NCBI GenBank assembly: GCA_965153355.1
Contig: OZ231128.1
Span: forward strand, 41,788,001 to 41,852,000
From: Flaccisagitta enflata
Taxonomy: Eukaryota > Chaetognatha > Sagittoidea > Aphragmophora
Reading direction: 5' to 3'
DNA: 64,000 nt
Part shown: positions 58,219 through 64,000 of the stretch, piece by piece
Numbering within the stretch: position 1 is the stretch's first letter
Layout of the letters: the number at the start of each line of letters is the position of its first letter
Position numbers and translations under genes: made by a program
Notes under the pieces: generated by a model
What the model was told of the DNA's origin: nothing
The model's input: the letters and a program-made list of their open reading frames with translations, nothing else
The model's database searches: none

Positions 58219-59833
58219 CAGTGGGGTTCGTGAAATAACAGCCTAAACTGGAGGAAGGTATTTAAGTTTCTTAATTTCATTTGACAAACTTGATATTTAT
58301 ACTGAACTTTTTGGATTGGAAATGCTACTTAAGAAAACATTTTTTTGGGGTTGACATGAAGGTTTTGATTGAGGAGTTTTTCAAGGGGAAGGTTTAGATT
58401 TAAAACATTGGGTGTGAGGAGCTGGCCGCGGTTTGGCACACTCATCCGGAACTCTTTCTTGTCACTAGCACATAACACAAATTGCTGCAAATTATAGGCT
58501 TTTTTTAACCTGTGAAAATTTTCTTTTTCACACTCTCATGATACAGGTAGAGAAGGGGTTGAGTTGTTTTTATTAATCCCAAGGTTAGTCGTGATGGGTC
58601 TGTATTAAACACCATTGAGAGCTCCAAAGGCTCTCATCCGTATCTTGGTTAATGTTTGGTAGTAATGTTGTCCATCTCTTATATAAGTGGTTCAATCGAT
58701 GCTTTTGTCCCTGAGTTTTTTGATTGCTATGGAAACCAAAATTATTTTTTCAAACATTTATATAACTACCAGAATATCAATATTTTGACAAATATTATCA
58801 GGGAACATTGCTCAGAGTTAAATTTACTACAACTTTCCCACAGTATGTTCTGTAAGAATATTGCTCCTTAGCCGTTGCTAGGGAGCATCATTTAGTGGTC
58901 GCTGGGTGTGATGCCACCTAGCAATGGCCAAACAAGCAATATTCTTACAGTAGTATGGGGTAACGAAAATTTTGTATCATTTCAATTATCATTTTCATAC
59001 GGAAATCCCTTCATTAGCTATCCATGATATTATTTGTAAAGAGAAATCTAAGCCATTATCCATTTTCATACAAACTAGCCTAATATACTTAAATGATGAC
59101 AGTGTATAAAAGATCGTTCTCTGCGCGGTCATCTTTTCTGCAGTTCAAAACAGAATCTGCGATTTTCTTTATTTTTATGCTTTACCTTCCCTTAAAGAAA
59201 TGATGATTACGGCAAGTTACCATCGGAGAAAATCTTTAACAAAAACAGTTTCAGATAGCATTTTTACTCCTCAATAACATATCTAGGAAACTCGAGGGGA
59301 CCTCAATTATAAATACCCATTTAATCAAGTCAAAGTTGTGCTAATATCTAAATATTCATAGGTGAGGAACAGGTCGTTTTTCTCGGCTTTTTTTTCTCGC
59401 TGTTAGCCCACCTGCCTTTAAGGAATGTTTGTTTAGGTGTCTTTGTATGTAAGTTCACTTACATTACTAAAAATGTTATTATGATTTTTGTATTTAACTC
59501 GTGTTCCGCAAGCAGAAAATGTCAATATCTAACTTCAGGATTTGAGCGCTGTGACGGAGCTCAGGTTCGCTTGCTACTTACAGAACATACTGTGTGAAAG
59601 TTGTAGCAAATTTAATTCTGAGCAATGTTTCCTGATTATATATGTTAAAATATTGATATTCTAGCAGTTATAAATGTTTGAAAAAATAATTTTGGTTTCC
59701 TTAGCAACCAAAAAACTCAGGGATAAAAGCATTGATTGAATAACTTATACTTTAAATATCAAAATTTTCAAATGAAATTAGGACACTTAAATACCTTCCT
59801 CTAGTTTAGGCTGTTATTCCACAAACCCCACTG
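58219..59833. mobile_element. CAGTGGGGTTCGTG MITE, copy 2, with two insertions
   Basis: The ends CAGTGGGGTTCGTGAAATAA and TTATTCCACAAACCCCACTG lie next to TA (58217-58218, 59834-59835). Compared with copy 1 it is interrupted at about 58299-58688 and at 58951-59576. It otherwise follows copy 1 throughout. Confidence 0.9.
58951..59576. mobile_element. Insertion inside MITE copy 2, 7-bp target duplication
   Basis: CTTACAG occurs on both sides (58944-58950 and 59577-59583); deleting one copy and the 626 bp between restores the uninterrupted MITE sequence. The inserted DNA starts TAGTATGGGG and ends GCTTGCTA. No coding frame and no strong inverted ends. Confidence 0.75.
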
Positions 59834-59934
59834 TATCTAGCTTGATATTTGAAATATAAGTTGTTTATTTATGCCTATACGAATGTTGACAGCCATTGCT
59901 GGACTGGCAAACTAACAAAAATACAACTTCTTAA

Positions 59935-61737
59935 TAGGACTCGCAATAGTTAAGGTTTTCAAATAAACTAGTTAATAGTTAACAAACTACAATTTTCGCT
60001 AGTTAACTAGCTAAAATAGTCAAACTTTTTACCAAATAAAAGGCAAAATTTAAGTAAAATTATCAGCATCTTGATACAACTCAGAAGGCAATCATTATTT
60101 GCAATATCTACTTCAATACTTATGGCAAGAATCTTCACGTTTCCATGTCTGCTTGTTACAAATGTTATACGTATTTTCTTTCGGTAAAAAAAAGTCTTTT
60201 ATGGAAATTTTAAACTATTTTGAATAGTTAATTTCTCAAAGTCAACTATAGTGGTTTTCAGAATTTTAACCTTGGGGGCATAAAAAAAGGGCGGATTTTG
60301 AAAAACTAATTCTATCTACCTAAGATTGAGAAAAACTATAAAAAAAATGGTGACCACTTTGAAGCTCTGCAAAAGATCTTTCAAATGAGACGTTGCTGGT
60401 TGTCCTAGCTTTGTCCGTTTAGAAATGGCATTGGGATGAAAACAGGTTGTCATGAATTTGAGAATTCACTACAGGATTTGCATGTTTTTGTTTGTTATGA
60501 CATAGAAACTAAACGCAAAGTAAAAAATTCGTTCTTGGCGCCATTTTGAAGAAAATTCGAAGCTCTTTAATTTGCTCATGGATATCAAGTACACTTTTTT
60601 TTTTTATAAGAACGTCATTTTTTAAGCAAGCCTTCAATGTTCTTAAATTTTGAGCAGTTTCAAGGCTTGAATGTTCTTAAATTGTTCTTTATTAAAACGC
60701 ACATTTTAATCTTCAATTAAGAACGTTCTTAATTAGTTTAAGTTTGTCATTAAGGGGAAGATGAAGGAAAATGCTAATGAAGCAATAAAGCAGCAGGTTT
60801 AAATATTCTTAGTGAACTAAAATCAATAAAAGTGGTAAAAAGATACATGCTATATAAATTGAGACATAATTTGCTGAACAGAAAAGATAATCTGTCTATT
60901 TACAAAGAATAATTGATTAAAAGAAAGCCGAGAAAAAAAATGTTCTTAAATTTTTAAGATTTAAGCCTAATGTTCTTAAATTTTTAAGGAAATGAAGCCT
61001 TCTAATATTCTTAGCATGTTCTTAAGTTTTTTGACGATTTGAAGCCTAACGTTCTTATAAAATTGGTTCTTATAAAAAAAAAGTGTAGCTGTGACAATTC
61101 TGAGCCATTAAAGGTTCCCCATCAATAAAAGTTAACATTTTGAAGTCCCAAATGATAGTTGTTAACGTGATTTCACCTCTCTTTCTTTTTTTTTCGGCTC
61201 AGGTTGGGTCAAGATGAACATCAGAATCTTGTTCTGCGGCCTTTTTGGGTCCCCTGTGCAAGGGTCTGGGATGGGTCCATTTTTTTTTTTTTTTTTTTAA
61301 GAATTTTGCAAGTGAGACTTCTGGCCGTATCTATAGTCTTTATTTCTATATATTGGAAAGTCGTTGAAAATTTTGGTGAATATGCAACTTTTTCCTTTAC
61401 TGATTTACACTTTTGATTTTTAAAACTAGTGACTGGTCAATTTTGGATATTTTGAACATAGAATTTTCAATTTTTAGCAGTTGCATGGTAACAATTCTTG
61501 CTTTTGGTTCTTATGAACTACTGACTGGTTAATTTTCTTTGCCACGTAAATTGTAATTCGACGGGACAGCTATCATCTCGAAGAGCAAGTCGTAAAAAGC
61601 TTGCTTCCTTTGATAGCTTAAATTTTATATTATATTTAAAGGTGATCCTGAAATAAAGGTGAAAAATCTTAATCCTAATGAGACCAATGAGGCGGGGTCC
61701 TACTGTAGCTAGTTAAAGTTAACTATTGCGAGTCCTA
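59935..61737. mobile_element. hAT-like non-autonomous element, 1.8 kb
   Basis: A 19-bp terminal inverted repeat (TAGGACTCGCAATAGTTAA) is flanked by a perfect 8-bp duplication, CTTCTTAA (59927-59934 and 61738-61745), inside MITE copy 3. No transposase-length frame. It carries its own nested insertion. Confidence 0.92.
60592..61084. mobile_element. MITE nested in the hAT-like element
   Basis: CACTTTTTTTTTTTTATAAG at the left and TTCTTATAAAAAAAAAGTG at the right form inverted ends beside TA. The interior repeats GTTCTTAAATTTTTAAG several times. Confidence 0.75.
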
Positions 61738-62383
61738 CTTCTTAAATATACAACAGAGAATTGTTCGGTTTTTGTACCTGTCATATCTGAATATCTTTGA
61801 TCGGCAAAAACGCAAATGATGATAATCAGGAAAATTGTAAATAGTTTTTACTTTTTTGATGAACATAAAATAGTTCGTTATCCCAAAATTAAAAGTTAAT
61901 TCGCTATACATGATTGCTTTATGATCTCTATTTTGGCATGAGTATCTCTTTGTTGATTGATTGCTATGATCAGTCATAACTGCTAAAGTATCAATATGTC
62001 GACAGATATACTAAAGGAATATTGCTCAGAATCAAATTTGCTACAACTTCCCAACAGCATATTTTGCAAAAATATTGCTCATCTAGCGTTTGATTATCAA
62101 ACTTTGATAGGGAGCATCATTTAGCCATTGCTAAGTGTGATGACATACGGAAAAAAGTTCCAGTAAATTTGATTCTGAGCAATGTTTTTTACACATGTCT
62201 GTCTTAAGATTGAAAGCAGTTATGAATAATCAAAAAATGTTCTAGTTTCTAGGGCAACCAAGAAACTCAATGACTCAAGCATCAATTGAACACCTACATT
62301 TTAGATAACAAGTTTGTCAAACAAATTAAGATACTTGAATGCCTAACTCCTGTTTAGGCTGTTTTTTCATGAACCCCACTGTA

Positions 62384-63074
62384 TTCCAGGTGTGCATATT
62401 GTGGAATTGTGGTCTAAAAATTTCCCAGGGTGTTTTTCAACTTTGATTATGTTCCTTGAATATCATTAAAGGGAATTTGGCTAAAAACATCCAAATTCAC
62501 CAGTGTGATTTTTCACAATATTGCCCACAAGCAAGCTCAACACTGTTTTAAGCAAATTTGCATGAATATTGCGTAATACTTAAAACTGAGTTTTTGGCAG
62601 TTTAATTATCTAATCTCAGTCCAAAAATCATTTCTATCCACCCCTCAGCATTTCAGCTTAGGAATCTAGTAAGCAGTTGCCACCCTACTGTATTTCGGGA
62701 CTCAAAACATTATCTTATGTTTTACTAGATCTTTTACTCGATCAGCGAAAAAAGGCCGCGAGGGGTGATGTTTCCTTTCTTCAACGATGACTCAGCTTGC
62801 AAAGGTAACCACCAAGACTAGGAACAAACTTAATTCTTACAACAACCGGTTATCAAAGAAATCTCAGAAATCCTAAAAATAGATTCAAGGCTGTTGACTT
62901 CGGGAATCAAAACACGTGGCTCTTGGTATTCTCTTGGCAACTACCGTTACATTAAGGTAAGTTTGGTCCCTTTGCCACATTTTCAAGGCATTCTACCACA
63001 GTTATAGACTTGATATCAAAATATCTCGGGCTGGCTAGAATCGACGAAGTCTAAAATTTGGTAGCAGGTCGTTG
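62384..63074. other. Non-coding stretch
   Basis: No supported feature. Confidence 0.4.
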
Positions 63075-63079
63075 TCAAA

Positions 63080-63130
63080 ACAAGACCGGATACACAGCCA
63101 AAAAAAAGTCGCGTCGCGTCCGCAACGATA
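63080..63130 (-). mobile_element. Hairpin-GTCC family fragment
   Basis: ACAAGACCGGATACACAGCC and GTCGCGTCGCGTCCGCAAC match the far end of the family in reverse. Confidence 0.5.
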
Positions 63131-63170
63131 TTCTAACCCCGCATTACTTGTTCATTCAAATCTCTTTAGT

Positions 63171-63640
63171 CACTTTTTGGGCAGCGGCCCTGGACCGATG
63201 ACCTACGACCCTACAAAGAACAATATGTTTCTCTTTCTCCCCCTCCAAGCTCCAAACCAGGCCTCCCAAATTTCAAATTCACCCTCTCTGACCCACGTTA
63301 CATCTCTTTGATCCCAAATAAGGCCTCTCCAACCACAAATTAGGCCTTTGCGACCCCAAATCAGACCTCATAGACCCTCTTTTGGCATATCATGTTTTAA
63401 ATTAAGCCTTTCAGACACCTGTACAAGCCTCTCAGACCCAAAATCAGGCCTCTCAAGTCCAAAATCAGGGCTCATAGACCTTTAAGTAGGCCTCGCAAAC
63501 CCTGTCTTAAACCTTTGCAACTTTTTGGGCAGCGGCTCCAAAGGGGACAATGTCCTGTAGAACACAGGAGGACTTTTGTTTGTTCATTCTTTCATTTGTT
63601 TGTTCATTCGTTCGTTCGTTTGTTTGTCCCTCCCACCCCC
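63171..63640. mobile_element. Minisatellite element family C, copies 3 and 4 (degenerate)
   Basis: TTTTTGGGCAGCGGCCCTGG with GATGACCTACGA is followed by decayed 21-bp units (CTCTCAGACCCAAAATCAGG). A second arm then appears at 63523 (TTTTTGGGCAGCGGCTCCAA, ACAATGTCCTGTAGAACACA) followed by GTTCATTCGTTCGTTCG. Confidence 0.75.
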
Positions 63641-63659
63641 GCCATTTCTTCATCTTCTT

Positions 63660-64000
63660 GTGAATTTCCCATGTTATTCAATGGGAATTCTACGTTTTTT
63701 TTAATTTTTCATCAATTTTCCATACTTTTCAATGGGAATTCTGTATTTTCTCATTATTTTTTAATTTCCCATGCTTTTCAATTGGAATTCTACATTTTTT
63801 TCATTTTTCATCAATTTTCCATACTATTCAATGGGAATTCTGTATTTGTTTTATTTTTTGTCAATTTTCCATGGTGTTCAACAGGGATTACACATTCTGC
63901 ATGCTATTCAATGAAAACTTTTGCATTTTTTATTTTTTCATCAATTTTCCATGTTTTTCAATGGAAACTATTGAAATATTCATTTTTTATCAATTTTCCA
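63660..64000. repeat. ~50-bp minisatellite running off the window
   Basis: Units beginning CCATGTTATTCAATGGGAAT recur at about 63668, 63718, 63766, 63818, 63867, 63896 and 63947, separated by T-rich DNA containing TTTTTCATCAATTTTC. Confidence 0.9.

Larger units (their letters stand above)
59838..62381. mobile_element. CAGTGGGGTTCGTG MITE, copy 3, split by a hAT-like element
   Basis: The left part has GCTTGATATTTGAAATATAA and then stops at 59934; the right part (61738-62381) resumes with the family interior (GCTCAGAATCAAATTTGCTA, GGGAGCATCATTTAGC) and ends TTTCATGAACCCCACTG next to TA. The left terminus is missing. This is the most divergent of the three copies. Confidence 0.8.

Overview
This is eukaryotic nuclear DNA from an animal. 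The evidence is a spliced classical-cadherin gene with GT-AG introns, a tRNA-type SINE sequence, many palindromic DNA transposons with TA or 8-bp target duplications, and an unusually heavy load of microsatellites (CT, CA, CAGA, GAAA, CAT, TTG, CTT). I cannot name the species or the phylum; an invertebrate is the reasonable guess. No prokaryotic operon, CRISPR array or complete viral gene is visible.

The only gene I can support strongly lies at 43331-49437 (+). It has seven coding exons that join in frame into an 871-residue classical cadherin. In order it has a long N-terminal leader with a hydrophobic signal segment, a furin-type RVRR site, four cadherin repeats, one transmembrane helix, a p120-type juxtamembrane motif and a C-terminal beta-catenin-binding domain. 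It has no EGF or laminin-G domains, which is unusual for a non-chordate classical cadherin. Its introns carry long CA and TTG microsatellites. An AATAAA signal follows the stop codon.

The rest of the window is mobile and repetitive DNA. From 1 to 15.4 kb: minisatellite-bearing inverted-repeat elements (1-275, 1718-2291, 4150-4475), a palindromic element (3215-4078), a 2.76-kb palindrome (6249-9011), TA-flanked MITEs (9126-9722, 13984-14550, 14843-15397) and an 18-bp minisatellite (11822-12190). From 16 to 42 kb: microsatellites, more MITEs (19805-20567, 24113-24344, 27567-28132), two GGGCCCG-rich hAT-like MITEs with perfect 8-bp target duplications (26648-27041, 37938-38554), two more minisatellite elements (25254-25970, 28142-28813) and very long GAAA and CTT tracts. 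From 50 to 64 kb: a 59-bp minisatellite, another minisatellite element, a ten-copy tandem array of a ~300-bp tRNA-SINE-containing unit (53784-56876), then nested transposons (58219-62381) and a ~50-bp minisatellite running off the end.

The most striking non-genic signal is a dispersed family, with eight copies here. Each copy carries an array of 20-21-bp repeats bracketed or edged by a GC-rich arm built around GGGCAGCGGCCCC, and most keep an outer GTCAGCGGTACCC motif. A second dispersed family starts with a short hairpin followed by GTCC/GTCGG tetranucleotides. Both look like undescribed non-autonomous mobile elements. Most long open frames in this window are low-complexity translations of simple repeats and are not reported as genes.
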